DNA of 64,000 bases from Mytilus californianus (Eukaryota > Mollusca > Bivalvia > Mytilida > Mytilidae). Under the pieces are notes generated by a model that saw nothing but the letters and a program-made list of their open reading frames with translations, was not told the origin of the DNA and did no database searches. Below, piece after piece: positions 21,788-34,562 of this stretch; position 1 is the first letter of the stretch; each line of letters starts with the position of its first letter. The position numbers and the translations under genes are program-made. Location: assembly GCF_021869535.1 (NCBI RefSeq), contig NW_026262734.1, forward strand, positions 72,005,839-72,069,838, given 5' to 3'.

Positions 21788-22558
21788 ATGCGAATTGACC
21801 CCCCCCCCCCCAAAAAAAATTTACCCCGTTTTTTTGCGTTTGTGCAACACACTATGCTGTTGAATATTAACCCCCCAAAAAAAATATTTGAAGAATTTTT
21901 CTTTTAATTTCTGAAATCTGAAATGAGAAAAATTGTCCCACTCCAATTTTTTTCACCTCCCCCCTTTCCCTTATTCCATAAAATAATTATTTCCCTCAAG
22001 TTATGGTCAGTATCTCAGACAACCATCATTTCTCAATACATAATTTACAAGCAGTGTAAGGGAGGTAATCAAACATTGTTTATTTAAATTGATTAGGATT
22101 TTGATTTGGATTACCTCCCTTACACTGCTTTTAAATTGTCTCAATTGTCCTTTAACCAGAAAAACCCTTGTTTTTCCCCTTTTTTTGCCCCTAATTCCTA
22201 AATGGTTTGAGCCATAACCCCCCAAAGTCATCCCTTTGTAGTATGGAAACTTGTGGTATAATTTCAGAGAGATTCATACACTTTAACACAAGTTATTGTC
22301 TGGAAACTACAAAAATGCTTATTTGGGCCCCTTTTTTGGTCCCTAATTCCACAGTTGGGACCATAACCCCCAAAATCAATCCCAACCTTCCTTTAGTGGT
22401 TATAAACCTTGTGTTAAAATTTCATTGATTTCTATTTACTTATACGAAAGTTATTATCCGGAAACCATCTGTCTTCGGACGACGCTGACGACAATGACGA
22501 CAACGTGATACCAATATATGACCAAAATATTTTTAATTTTTGCGGTCGTATTAAAAAC
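21788..22558 (+). mobile_element. GCGGTCGTAT-tail element, partial copy
   Basis: After a poly-C tract come a third copy of the short palindrome (22039-22138), units with CCCCTAATTCCTAAATGG, a GACGACGCTGACGACA stretch, and the tail TTTTTGCGGTCGTATTAAAA. It resembles the 3' half of the elements at 17818-21355 and 43114-45391 and lacks their satellite half. Confidence 0.7.
22039..22138. repeat. Short palindrome, copy 3
   Basis: CAGTGTAAGGGAGGTAATC pairs with GATTACCTCCCTTACACTG around a longer AT-rich loop (about 40 bp). Same family as the palindromes at 20742 and 20847. Confidence 0.85.
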
Positions 22559-23477
<919 letters not shown>

Positions 23478-23608
23478 TGATAATAAAATTGAGAATGGAA
23501 ATGGGGAATGCGTCAAACGGGAAAGCAACCAGGCCAAAGAGCAGAAAACAGCCCAAGGCCACCAATGGGTCAACACAGTGAGAAAATCCTGCATCCAAAA
23601 CAAAAGGC
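23478..23608. repeat. Mussel interspersed repeat fragment
   Basis: GAAATGGGGAATGCGTCAAA and AAGGCCACCAATGGGTCAAC match a dispersed repeat I recall from bivalve genomes. Not verified by search. Confidence 0.45.
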
Positions 23609-23682
23609 AAAATATTACCTGCAAATGACTAATACATGCTTACATATGCCAATACAGGCAACATATTGACATCTTAAAATAA

Positions 23683-24165
23683 ACTGTTGACAGAGATATA
23701 TCTCACCTTTTTGTAATTTTGATAATATAATGCAAATATTGAATCCAAATGGCAATATTTAAACATGCAAACTATTCAAATTCAATGAACCATGACTTAT
23801 GGTGCAGAACCAAATAATCCAATGGAATTGAGAAATGCCAATGCTTATAAAACTGCATACCAAATACCATTGACTTACAAGTGGTTCTCTTTACAATAAC
23901 CTAAACACAAACTTTAATTTGTAAACAATATGAAAGTTTAAAGTCAATGAACCATGCTGAGGGGGTGGGGCCATATAATCACCATGTAAAAAAGAGTTGC
24001 AAATGCTTATTCAACTGCATACCTGCCATACCAAATATCATTGACTTAACATTAGCGGTTCCTCTTAAACTTATATAATCACAAACTTAACATGTAAACT
24101 ATGCAAAACATTCAAAGTCAATAGACCATTTATTATACTGGACGATCTGTTATTATTATCTTTAA
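23683..24165 (+). mobile_element. Truncated copy of the TAAACTGTTATCACAGAG element
   Basis: Opens with ATAAACTGTTGACAGAGATA and TTTTTGTAATTTTGATAAT and contains units of about 180 bp with ACCATGACTTATGG-type phrases, as at 62993-63976. The 3' stem-loop is missing; it ends shortly before the duplicated segment at 24207. Confidence 0.6.
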
Positions 24166-24206
24166 ATTAAATGTCACAAACAATGATGTCATGTACATAA
24201 TGAATG

Positions 24207-25571
24207 TGCTTCGCTGAGCGCAGCTGAATATGACCGCAGAGGTTCAACCCTGAACAGTTCGGGCAAAAATGGACACAATATTCAAGCTTGATACAGGTCT
24301 GAATTTAGATTGTAATTAAATATTTCACACATTATAGGTTTCTGGCACAGAATAAATGTAGTCAAAGAACTTGAAATTGGTTATATGATTTGAATTTATA
24401 TTCAATTGAAGATTTCTTGCTGTTGTTCAATACACTGTGATGTTGCGCAATACTTAGCAAATCTGTTTTCAGACTATATACAAAGAATTAGCAAAATAAA
24501 TTGTGACCCCCAATTTTTTTGTTGGAAAATTGATAAAATATCTTAAATCTTGAGGGAAAAAACTTGATCGGCACTGATTTTCAAACTCTTCAAAGACATT
24601 GCTGATATAAACCTATGATATAAGTTTCATAAAATTCTGGCAAGAATTGTACACATGAGAGCGCTAATATTTTCCATATCATTAATATTTCCAAGGGGCA
24701 TAACTCTTTTAAAAGTAATTGATCAGCACTGATTTTCGAACTCTTCAAAGACATTGCTGATATTAATCTTTGATATAAGTTTCATAAAAATCTGGCAAGA
24801 ATTGTACACATGAGAGCGCTAACGATGCAATTTTCCATATAATTAATGTTTCCAAGGGCATAACTCTTTTAAAAATAATTGATCGGCACTGATTTTCAAA
24901 CTCGTCCAAGACATTGCTGATTTAAACCTATGATATAACTTTCATAAAAATCTGGCAAGAACTGTACATGTGAGAGCGCAAACAAGACCGGATGGACAGA
25001 CGGACAGACGGACTGACGGCTGGAATTTCTATGTCCCCCGCAACACTATGCATAGGGGACAATAACTCCTTTTATTCATAACACTATAAGAACAACTAAG
25101 TAACAATTGCTTAAAATTAATTCAGTCATAAAATATTTAAAAATTGACTTAATTTCTAGTGAGTCATCAAGTGATATAAATTTCCAATCTTAAAATTTGA
25201 TTGTAAAAAAAACTTAAACCTGTGTCACCTCTGTGCTTGCTGCTATAATTGTAAAAGGGTAATTTTTACTTCCAAAAAACTGACTAAAGTCCATTTATTC
25301 GTAAAATATTTTCAACTTCATTTCAACTAAAGTATGTATAGATAAGCAAAAGATTTTCAGCTGTGGTGTTGATCATATTAGACAACTTTGTGTGACAATA
25401 AACTAGAGGCTCTAAAGAGCCTGTGTCGCTCACCATGGTCTATGTGCATATTAAACAAAGGACACAGATGGATTCATGACAAAATTGTGTTTTGGTGATG
25501 GTGATGTGTTTGTAGATCTTACTTTACTGAACATTCTTGCTCCTTACTATTATCTCTATCTATAATGAACT
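24207..25571 (+). repeat. Duplicated segment, copy 2 (empty-site copy)
   Basis: Matches 16891-17817 plus 21356-21787 nearly base for base. At 25136-25145 it reads TTTAAAAATT where copy 1 carries the 3.5-kb insertion. The two copies become alike exactly at the element head TGCTTCGCTGAG. Confidence 0.85.
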
Positions 25572-28570
25572 TGGCCCGGTAGTTACAGTGGAAAATACTT
25601 TGTAAAAATTTACAAAAATTTACAAAATTTATAAAAATTGTAAAAAATTGACTATAAAGGGCAATAACTCCTTAAGGGGTCAATTGACAATTTTGGTCAT
25701 GTTGCCTTATTTGTAGATCTAACTTTGCTGTACATTATTGCTGTTTACAGTTTATCTCTATCTATAATAATATTCAAGATGATAACCAAAAGCTGCAAAA
25801 TTTTCTTAAAATTACCAATTCAGGGGCAGCAACCCAACAACGTGTTGCCTGATTGGTCTGAAAATTTCAGGGCAGATAGATCTTGACCTAATGAACAATT
25901 TTATCCTCATCAGATTTGCTCTAAATGCTTTGGTTTCAGAGATATGAGCCAAAAACTGCAATTTACCCTATGTACTATTTTTTAGCCATGTAGGCCATCT
26001 TGGTTCGCGAGCGGGGTCATCGGACACATTTTTTAAACTAGATACCCTCATGATGATTGTGGACAAGTTTGGTTAAATTTGTCTTAGTAGTTTCAGAGGA
26101 GAAGATTTTTGTAAAAAATTACAAAAATTTACGAAAAATGGTTAAAAATTGACTATAAAGGGCAATAACTCCTTAAGGGGTCAACTGACCATTTTGGTCA
26201 TGTTGACTTATTTGTAGATCTTACTTTGCTGAACATTATTGCTGTTTACAGTTTATCTCTATAATATTATTCAAGATAATAACCAAAAACGGCAAAATTT
26301 CCTTAAAATTACCAATTCAGGGGCAGTAATCCAACAATGGGTTGCCTGATTGGTCTGAAAATCCAGGGCAGATAGATCTTGACCTAATGAACAATTTTAT
26401 CCTCATCAGATTTGCTCTAAATGCTTTGGTTTCAGAGATATGAGCCAAAAACTGCATTTTACCCTATGTACTATTTTTTAGCCATGTCGGCCATCTTGGT
26501 TCGCGGGCGGGGTCATCGGACACATTTTTGTCGAGCCTTCGACTTTTGTCGAAAAAGCGAGACATAGCGATCCCACATTCCGTCGGCGTCGGCGTCGGCG
26601 TCGTCGTTGTCGTCGGCGGCGTCCACAAATATTCACTCTGTGGTTAAAGTTTTTGAAATTTTAACAACTTTCTTAAACTATCCTGGATTTCTACCAAACT
26701 TGGACAGAAGCTTGTTTATGATCATAAGATAATATTCAAAAGTAAATTTTGTTAAAAAAAATTCCATTTTTTCCGTATTTTACTTATAAATGGACTTAGT
26801 TTTTCTGCCAGGAAACATTACATTCACTCTGTGGTTAAAGTTTTTGAAATTTTAATAACTTTCTTAAACTATCCTGGATTTCTACCAAACTTGGAAAGAA
26901 GCTTGTTTATGATCATAAGATAGTATCCAGGAGTAAATTTTGTAAAAAAAAAATCCATTTTTTCCGCATTTTACTTATAAATGGACTTAGTTTTTCTGCC
27001 AGTTAACATAACATTCACTCTGTGGTTAAAGTTTTTAAAATTTTAACAACTTTCTTAAACTATCCTGGATTTGTACCAAACTTGGACAGAAGCTTGTTTA
27101 TGATTAAAAGATAGTATCTAGAAGGAAATTTTGTTCCATTTTTTCCGTATTTTACTTATAAATGGACTTAGTTTTTCTTCCAGTTAACATTACATACAGT
27201 CTGCAGTTTAAGTTTTTAAAACATTTATTAGATTCATAAACTATCCTGGATTTTTACCAAACTTGGACAGAAGCTACTTACAATCAAAAGATAGTATAGA
27301 GAGGAATATTTTAATTAATTTTTTTCCTCATTTTTTGTTGAGCCTGTGATTAACAGCAAAAAGTAGGCGAGACACTGGGTTCCGCGGAACCCTTACGAAT
27401 TTTTTAAACTAGATACCCTAATGATGATTGTGGACAAGTTTGGTCAAATTTGTCTTAGTAGTTTCAGAGGAGAAGATTTTTGTAAAAAATTACAAAAATT
27501 TACGCAAAATGGTTAAAAATTGACTATAAAGGGCAATAACTCCTTAAGGGGTCAACTGACCATTTTGGTCAAGTTGACTTATTTGTAGATCTTACTTTGC
27601 TGAACATTATTGCTGTTTACAGTTTATCTCTATCTATAATAATATTCAAGATAATAACCCAAAACGGCAAAATTTCCTTAAAATTACCAATTCAGGGGCA
27701 ACCCAACAACATGTTGCCTGATTGGTCTGAAAATTTCAGGGCAGATAGATCTTGACATAATGAACAATTTTATCCTCATCAGATTTGCTCTAAATGCTTT
27801 GGTTTCAGAGATATGAGCCAAAAACTGCATTTTACCCTATGTACTATTTTTTAGCCATGTCGGCCATCTTGGTTCGCGGGCGGGGTCATCGGACACATTT
27901 TTTAAACAAGATACCCTAATGATGATTGTGGACAAGTTTGGTTAAATTTGTCTTAGTAGTTTCAGAGGAGAAGATTTTTGTAAAAGATTACAAAAATTTA
28001 CGAAAAATGGTTAAAAATTGACTATAAAGGGCAATAACTCCTTGAGGGGTCAACTGACCATTTTGGTCATGTTGACTTATTTGTAGATCTTACTTTGCTG
28101 AACATTATTGCTGTTTACAGTTTATCTCTATCTATAATAATATTCAAGATAATAACCAAAAACGGCAAAATTTCCTTAAAATTACCAATTCAGGGGCAGC
28201 AACCCAACAACGGGTTGTCCGATTCATCTGAAAATTTCAGGGCAGATAAATCTTGACCTGATAAACAATTTTACCCCCATGTCAGATTTGCTCTAAATGC
28301 TTTGGTTTCAGAGATTTAAGCCAAAATCTACATTTTACCCCTATGTTCTATTTTTAGCCATGACGACCATCTTGGTTGGTTGGCCGGGTCACCGGAAAAT
28401 TTTTTAAACTAGATACCCGAATGATGATTTTGGCCAAGTTTGGTCAAATTTGGCCCAGTAGTTTCAGAGGAGAAGATTTTTGTAAAAGTTAACGATGACG
28501 AACGACGACGACGGACTACGGACGCCAAGTGATGAGAAAAGCTCACTTGGCCCTTTGGGCCAGGTGAGCT
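25402..28570 (+). mobile_element. Full-length GAGGCTC-head element with a nested element
   Basis: Head ACTAGAGGCTCTAAAGAGCC; four units of about 500 bp (AAAGGGCAATAACTCCTTAA near 25655, 26158, 27530, 28028); GACGACGACGG stretch; 3' stem-loop GCTCACTTGGCCCTTTGG pairing with CCAGGTGAGC, then AAAAA. A second element is inserted at 26530-27399. Confidence 0.82.
26530..27399 (-). mobile_element. Nested element with GGCTCGAC stem-loop end
   Basis: Read on the minus strand, it starts TTCGTAAGGGTTCCGCGGAA, carries GTCTCGCCTAC, has three to four units of about 185 bp (CTATCCTGGATTTCTACC on the plus strand) and a CGACGCCGACGCC stretch. It ends in a stem-loop of GTCTCGCTTTTTCGAC and GGCTCGAC followed by AAAAA. 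The uninterrupted sequence at 26024 and 27893 shows the empty site GTTTAAAAAATG (minus strand). Confidence 0.82.
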
Positions 28571-28980
28571 AAAAAACTATTTTTTACGGAAAGATGAACT
28601 AAGATCCTGGGAAATGATTATTTAAAAAGAGGGAGAAACTTCACATATGATTCATTTTCATCAATCTCATTGTGGCTCATGATCAATAATATCATTAAAA
28701 TTCGCCATAAATCTTTATCTTATCAAGAATGGTTTAGAAGGGGAATAAGGTATATGTAAATTATCTGATAGACCAAAATGTATCATATATTTCATTTGAC
28801 AAATTTAAGCAAATCTATAACATGTAACATTAACATAATTACTACTGATTTTCTGAAATTTCTCTAGAAGACATCAGATTTACTGTTGGAAATCAAAAAG
28901 TAATCTTTGACACGATAAACTGTAATACACATTGTAATAGAAATGATTTCATATCATAAATTATTTTATTAAGTAATAAA
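28571..28980. other. No recognised feature
   Basis: AT-rich spacer between two elements; nothing seen. Confidence 0.4.
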
Positions 28981-30352
28981 AACAAGAGTGCACACGCTGA
29001 AATGTCTCGCCTTCCTTACTAATCATTGATATTATGTTGATAGTCCTAAATATAAAGCTTTTCTACAACTATCACATACACTTAACATGATCCAAGAAAA
29101 TGAGGTCAAGGTCATATAAACCAAACAAGAAATACATGTACACCTTACAATCATTCAATACACTAAATATAGTTGACCTATTGTTTATAGTTTCTAAGAT
29201 ACAGACTTAACCAAGAAAACTAAACATTGACCAATGAACCATGAAAATCAGGTCAAGGTCAGATGAACCATGCCAGGCAGACATGTACAGCTTGCAATCC
29301 TTCCATACAACAAATAAAGTTTGATCTATTGCTTATAGTATTAGAAAAAAAGACCAAAACTCAAAAACTTAACATTGACCACTGAACCATGAAAATGAGG
29401 TCAAGGTCAGAAGACACCTGCCAGCTAGACATGTACACCTTACAATCATTCCATACACCAAATATAGTAGACCTTTTGCATACAGTATAAGAAAAACAGA
29501 CCAAAACACAAAAACTTAACACTTAGCAATGAACCGTGAAAATGAGGTCAAGGTCAAATAAAACCTGCAAGACTGACACGTACATCATAAAATATTTCCA
29601 TACACCAAATATAGATGACCTATTGCATATAGTATTAGAAAAAAAGACCAAAACTCAAAAACTTAACATTGACCACTGAACCATGAAAATGAGGTCAAGG
29701 TCAGAAGACACCTGCAAGCTAGACATGTACACCTTACAATCATTCCATACACCAAATATAGTAGACCTTTTGCATACAGTATAAGAAAAACAGACCAAAA
29801 CACAAAAACTTAACTATAACCATTGAACCATGAAAATGAGGTCAAGGTCAGATGACACCTGCCAGTTGGACATGTACACCTTACAGTCCTTCCATACACC
29901 GAATATGCTAGACCTATTGCTTCTAGTATCTGAGATATGGACTTGACCACCAAAACTTAACCTTGTTCACTGAATCCATGAAACGAGGTCGAGGTTGAAA
30001 AGTTAAAACTGTCTGACGGGCATGAGGACCTTGCAAGGTATGCACATACCAAATATAGTTATCCTATTACTCATAATAAGAGAGAAATTAACATTACCCG
30101 GTACAAAAAAATTTAACTTTTTTTTCAAGTAGTCACTGAACCATGAAAATGAGGTCAAGGACAATGAACATGTGACAGATGGTAACTTCGTAACATAAGG
30201 CATCTATATACAAAGTATGAAGCATCCATGCAGGTCTTCCACCTTCTAAAATATAAAGCTTTTTAGAAGTTAGCTATTGCCGCTGCCGCCGTCGCCGGAT
30301 CACTATCCCTATGTCGAGCTTTCTGCGACAAAAGTCGCAGGCTCGACAAAAA
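28981..30352 (+). mobile_element. Tandem-repeat element with GTCTCGCC head and GTCGCAGGCTCGAC tail
   Basis: Starts AACAAGAGTGCACACGCTGA and ATGTCTCGCCTTCC, followed by about seven units of roughly 148 bp, each with ATGAGGTCAAGGTCA and a TACACCAAATATAG phrase. Then come CGCTGCCGCCGTCGCCGG and a 3' stem-loop (TGCGACAAAAGTCGCA within GTCGAGC ... GCTCGAC), then AAAAA. Complete in architecture, non-coding. Confidence 0.75.
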
Positions 30353-30544
30353 TTGGAGGTTGTCTACATTTTTCCGAACCTAGAAGTTGTATGTATGATA
30401 AGTCGATGCTATTCCAAATTATTTACAATTTATTTCCAAGTAATAGGTAGTCTTAATTATTATTAAAGTCCTGTCATTGTAAATTTGTCTATAATTCCAC
30501 TTTGCAAGAAAAATATGAAACTTCAAACTTCAAAATACTAAAAC

Positions 30545-31995
30545 AGGAGGCTCCAAAGAGCCTGAATCGCTTCCCTGGTAAAAATATGCCATTTTGATAT
30601 ATCAAATTACTTTTATTGCAATCAGTTATGCTTGCTTATTTGTAAATCTATTAATTGGCATTCATGTAGATCTATGTACAATTTCAACTATGTTGACTTA
30701 TTTGTAGATATTTAAGGAATGAATGTAATATTTTTTCTGTCTATGAAGAAATAACATAAAAAATGTGGTGCACCCGGGTATCGGATTATGATTATTTAAA
30801 GTGTGCACCACATTTTTGAGGTTATTTCAAATAGACAGAAAAAATATTACAATCAATCCTTATAATTTAATTCTAAATTCCATTTTTAAGGAGTAAATTA
30901 TGAAAAAACATTGATGACGTCATGATCACATGACAGAATTATTTCTATGAGCGGAGACAAAAAACTTTCGGTCAATCAGAAGAAGTGTTACATCCAAATT
31001 TAATTATATCTTATTGTGTTGAATATGTTTGCTATTTACTGTTCCTCTCTTTCTATTATTGCCTCTGCAAAGTATGCAAAAATGGGTAAAAACCATCTTT
31101 CAAGGGAAATAACTCCTATAAGGGTTAAATTGATGATTTCTGCCATTATAACTTTTTTGATGATCTACTTTTGCTGAATATTTGCTCAATTTTTTTCTAT
31201 TTATCATGTTTTCTGCAAAAATGGGAAAAAAACATCTTCCAAGTGCAATAACTCCTGTAAGGGGTCAATTGATAATTTGGGCCATTAAATTTATTTGTAG
31301 ATCTTATTTTGCTGAACAATTTTGTAAAACAAATTCTCTTTATCTATTATAGTTTCTGAAAAAAATGCATCAAACAGAGATTTTTGGATTAACATCTTTC
31401 AGGACAATAACTCATATTTGGGGTCAATTGATAGTTTTGTCTATGCTGACTTATTGTACCGGTGGATCTTATTTTGCTCAACATTTTTACTGTTTACAGT
31501 TTATATCTATTATACTTTCTGCAAAAAAATTATAAAATGAGTAAAAATAGTCTGTCCATGGCAATAACTCCTATAAAGTATCAATTGACAATTTCGTCCA
31601 TGTTGCCAAGTTATTTGTAGATCTAATTTTGCTGAACATTTTTTAAATTGAAAAATTCTCTCTATATACTCTAGTTTCCACAAAAAAATGCAAAAAAGGG
31701 TAAAAACTCCCAATAGAGGTCAATTGATGATTTCTGACAAGATCTGACAAGTTGACTTATTTGTAGAAATTATATTGTTCAGGTCATTTTTGCTCTTTGA
31801 TATTTCACTCTATTAGTTAAAGTTTTCAAGATACCTACCAAAAACTTTGTAATTTGCAAATAATAGATATAAACAATTCACCAAAATTTCATGCAAATTG
31901 GTTGAAGCGTTTTTGTGTTATTGTCCGACATGTTGACGACGGACGGACGGATAACGGTATACAATAATACGTACCGTAAACGGACGTATAAAAAA
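30545..31995 (+). mobile_element. Chimeric element: GAGGCTCC head with a CGTAT-AAAAA tail
   Basis: The head AGGAGGCTCCAAAGAGCC resembles the GAGGCTC family. The body has units with CAATAACTCCTATAAGGG. The tail has GACGACGGACGGACGG then a stem (ATACGTACCG ... CGGACGTAT) followed by AAAAAA, which resembles the GCGGTCGTAT family. A foldback is inserted near its 5' end. Confidence 0.6.
30712..30864. mobile_element. Foldback MITE
   Basis: Imperfect inverted repeats of about 60 bp (TGTAATATTTTTTCTGTCTA ... TAGACAGAAAAAATATTACA) around a loop of about 27 bp. The inner ends read AATGTGGTGCAC and GTGCACCACATT. Confidence 0.85.
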
Positions 31996-32094
31996 TGGTA
32001 TTTAAGGGGCAATAACTCCAAAATGGGTTGTCCGATTATCCGGAATATTGAGCAAAAGATAGACCTTGACTTGTTGGTCATTTTTACCCATATA

Positions 32095-32255
32095 AAAATA
32101 AGAAGTGTATGATTGCCAATGAGACAACTCTCCACCAGAGACCGAATGACATAGAAGTTAGCAACTATAGGTCACCATACGGCTTTTCAACATGCGACAC
32201 AAGGCACAAAATGATAAATGCAAACAATACAAACGAGAAAATGGCCTGATTTATA
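32095..32255 (+). repeat. Truncated mussel interspersed repeat (GCCAATGAGACAAC family)
   Basis: ATTGCCAATGAGACAACTCT, TATAGGTCACCATACGGC and CAAACGAGAAAA match the copies at 57127 and 57951. Confidence 0.65.
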
Positions 32256-32440
32256 TATCAATTTAGTTTTGCTATAATCTTCTAAAAATTAAATCTTGGG
32301 CAGCGAACAAGCTTTAAAAAAAAGAACGAGTGTGGAGATTTAATTCTAATTAGATTGGTTTTGCTGTTTTAGTTTTTGAGATATATATTAAGTTAAAAAG
32401 TGTGAAATCTAAAAAAAAAATACATTCAAAGGGCAATAAC

Positions 32441-32790
32441 TTCAATAAACTGTTGACACAGAGATATGTCTTGCATGTATTTTGATAGTATAATACAAAA
32501 TAGCAATACTTTGAAATGTAAAAATATGCAACATATTCAAAATCACTGCACCATGACTGAAGGAATAGGGCCAAATAATTTTCAATTTTTTAGATATGCC
32601 AATCCTAATACAACTAGTTCCCCTTAAACTGACCTAATCACAAACTTAAACATATAAACTATGCTAAAGTTTCAAAGTCAAGATACCATGACTAAGAGGT
32701 CGGGGCCAAATAATTTCCATGTCACAAATCCAGTTTTCAAGAGTTGTACTATATCACGACTGGTATTACTATTGTAAATACTTATGATAT
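32441..32790 (+). mobile_element. Truncated copy of the TAAACTGTTATCACAGAG element
   Basis: AATAAACTGTTGACACAGAG and AATAGCAATACTTTGAAATG match the element at 62993-63976. Only about one and a half units remain. Confidence 0.6.
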
Positions 32791-33300
32791 TTATTTATCT
32801 ACATAACACCATAAGGACAACATACTCTCATCTCATATACCTTATATCAAGTGATTAGGCATCACGCAATATCATGGTTTTTGATTATGAATACATGTAT
32901 CTTTCTTTTACATTTTTGGATTATTACTCATAATTTGCCAAATTCTATCAAACTTTCGGTTTTGGGCTATCTTCAGGCATTTAGAACTTGGTCACTGTTT
33001 AGAATTAGCCATTATATTGTAAGATTCTCAAAGTGCACACATGGAGCTGTGAAACTGTTTCATTTATTAAAGATTGACATACCTTTTGAAATGGCCCGAT
33101 TGTGAAATAAATTCAGGGGATATTGAAAAATTGGCACTACCTCTTTGATTTTAAAGTCAAATCAATCTTTAATATGAATTTGCAAATGCAAATGCATGAA
33201 CTCAACAATAGACATACGGTCTTTGAAAAAAAGAGATATCATGCCAACAACTATTTTTAGAATAAATGTTTCCGATGCAAAGACCCTATGAGTGAATCAA
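32791..33300. other. No recognised feature
   Basis: AT-rich; the 84-codon frame at 32851-33105 has no recognisable motif. Confidence 0.4.
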
Positions 33301-33301
33301 T

Positions 33302-33510
33302 ATTACTGTATTACTTATTTCGTGGATACTTTATTTCGCCTTTATACTTTTCTAGTCCACTTCACTGATATTTAATTTCGCGTTTTTCAAATTTACTAGA
33401 TGTTGTTAAATAAGGAAAGATCCAAGTTTTACATATATATTCGCGATAATTTATATTGCGTGGATTTTTCTACTCGTGAAAGTTGTGAAAATGAGTTGGT
33501 TTACAGTAAT
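33302..33510. mobile_element. Possible short MITE with ATTACTGTA ends
   Basis: Starts ATTACTGTA and ends TACAGTAAT with TTTCGTGGATAC- and GCGTGGATTT-type phrases inside. The terminal match is only 9 bp, so the call is tentative. Confidence 0.4.
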
Positions 33511-33586
33511 TCAAGTAAATGCCATCTTTAATGACTTGACAACATCGTATCATAACTATATCCAGTGTGAATAAGTCTGTTTAAAG

Positions 33587-33725
33587 GGGTACATCTGCTT
33601 TGTAGACTTCAAAAAGGCAATCGACTGTGTTGTAAGGAACGCATTACTGCATAAATTGCTCAAAAAGGGAGTAGGTAGCAATTTTATGACTTAATAAAAC
33701 ATGTGTATAGTAATCAGTCTGCACC
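33587..33725 (+). pseudogene. LINE reverse transcriptase fragment
   Basis: A short stretch translates as YICFVDFKKAIDC followed by RNALLHKLLKKGVGSNF, and after a frameshift as LIKHVYSNQSA. CFVDFKKAFD is the reverse-transcriptase motif around the first catalytic aspartate in several LINE clades, and the following helix and YSNQS also fit. The two pieces cover about 45 residues. No flanking RT sequence is readable, so this is a small relic; which clade cannot be told. Confidence 0.66.
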
Positions 33726-33857
33726 AAAATCTTTTCCAACTACTAGTCTGAAGACCAATATTCTGTCAGTTTTTCAAATACTTACTAGTGTGAATAAAAT
33801 TTTACTAGTCTGGGGCATCGGACTAGTGGCTAACAGTGCAGACTGAGTAATACATTA

Positions 33858-34562
33858 TACAATATAGAGGGTTTTTTTTCGTGGGTGTAAAATTTCGTGA
33901 TTGAAGGGCAACAAAGTATACGAAAAATTTTGGCGGTTTTTATTTTGGTCGAGTCTTAAATGCCAATTAAATATTTTAGCGGATACCGAAATGGTTGTAG
34001 CTGAAAAGTTTTAAAAATTGACAAACAAGTGTCTATTGTTATTGTTAAATGATTGTTTTGCCGGCATGACGTCTTATTTATTGATTATATATTGATACAG
34101 TTAATCAATAGAATACAGGTGTACACATATCTTGTAAATATTACGGTTGATTAGTTACGAAATTGATCGGACCTTTGATGTACTAATTAGTTTTAAAATA
34201 ACCAAGAGTGACTTGCAACTCTTAAATATAATTTGACACTAATTGATAAGGGTAAATCTCTGACAGAGTACCTTACACTTATATTATTTGACACTAATTA
34301 ACTAATTAACACCTACTATCCACTTTATAAAATATATGTAATACCACGAATAATGCCCTTTTGGCATTTATGTTGTTAAAACTAACATAAACCGTTATTG
34401 ACCCGCCGAACGGAAACATACATCGTTTACAAAACGCTCCAGCTATTGGAAAGTATCGTATGTATGCATAAAATTTAAGCGGAATTTATTTTTCGCGATT
34501 TTCCTTTATCCGCCAAAATAAGCGAAAATAAACACCCCGCGAAAATAACCCGCTATACAGTA
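33858..34562. mobile_element. Non-autonomous TIR element (about 700 bp)
   Basis: The left end TACAATATAGAGGG with TTTTCGTGGGTGT and the right end ACACCCCGCGAAAATAACCC with GCTATACAGTA form terminal inverted repeats of about 40 bp with mismatches. There is no coding capacity. The superfamily is not determined; a TA target is possible. Confidence 0.6.

Noticed and set aside
28981-30352. Repeated 148-bp units as a CRISPR-like array
   Set aside because: The units are continuous tandem repeats without unique spacers, in eukaryotic sequence, and end in a stem-loop like other elements here.
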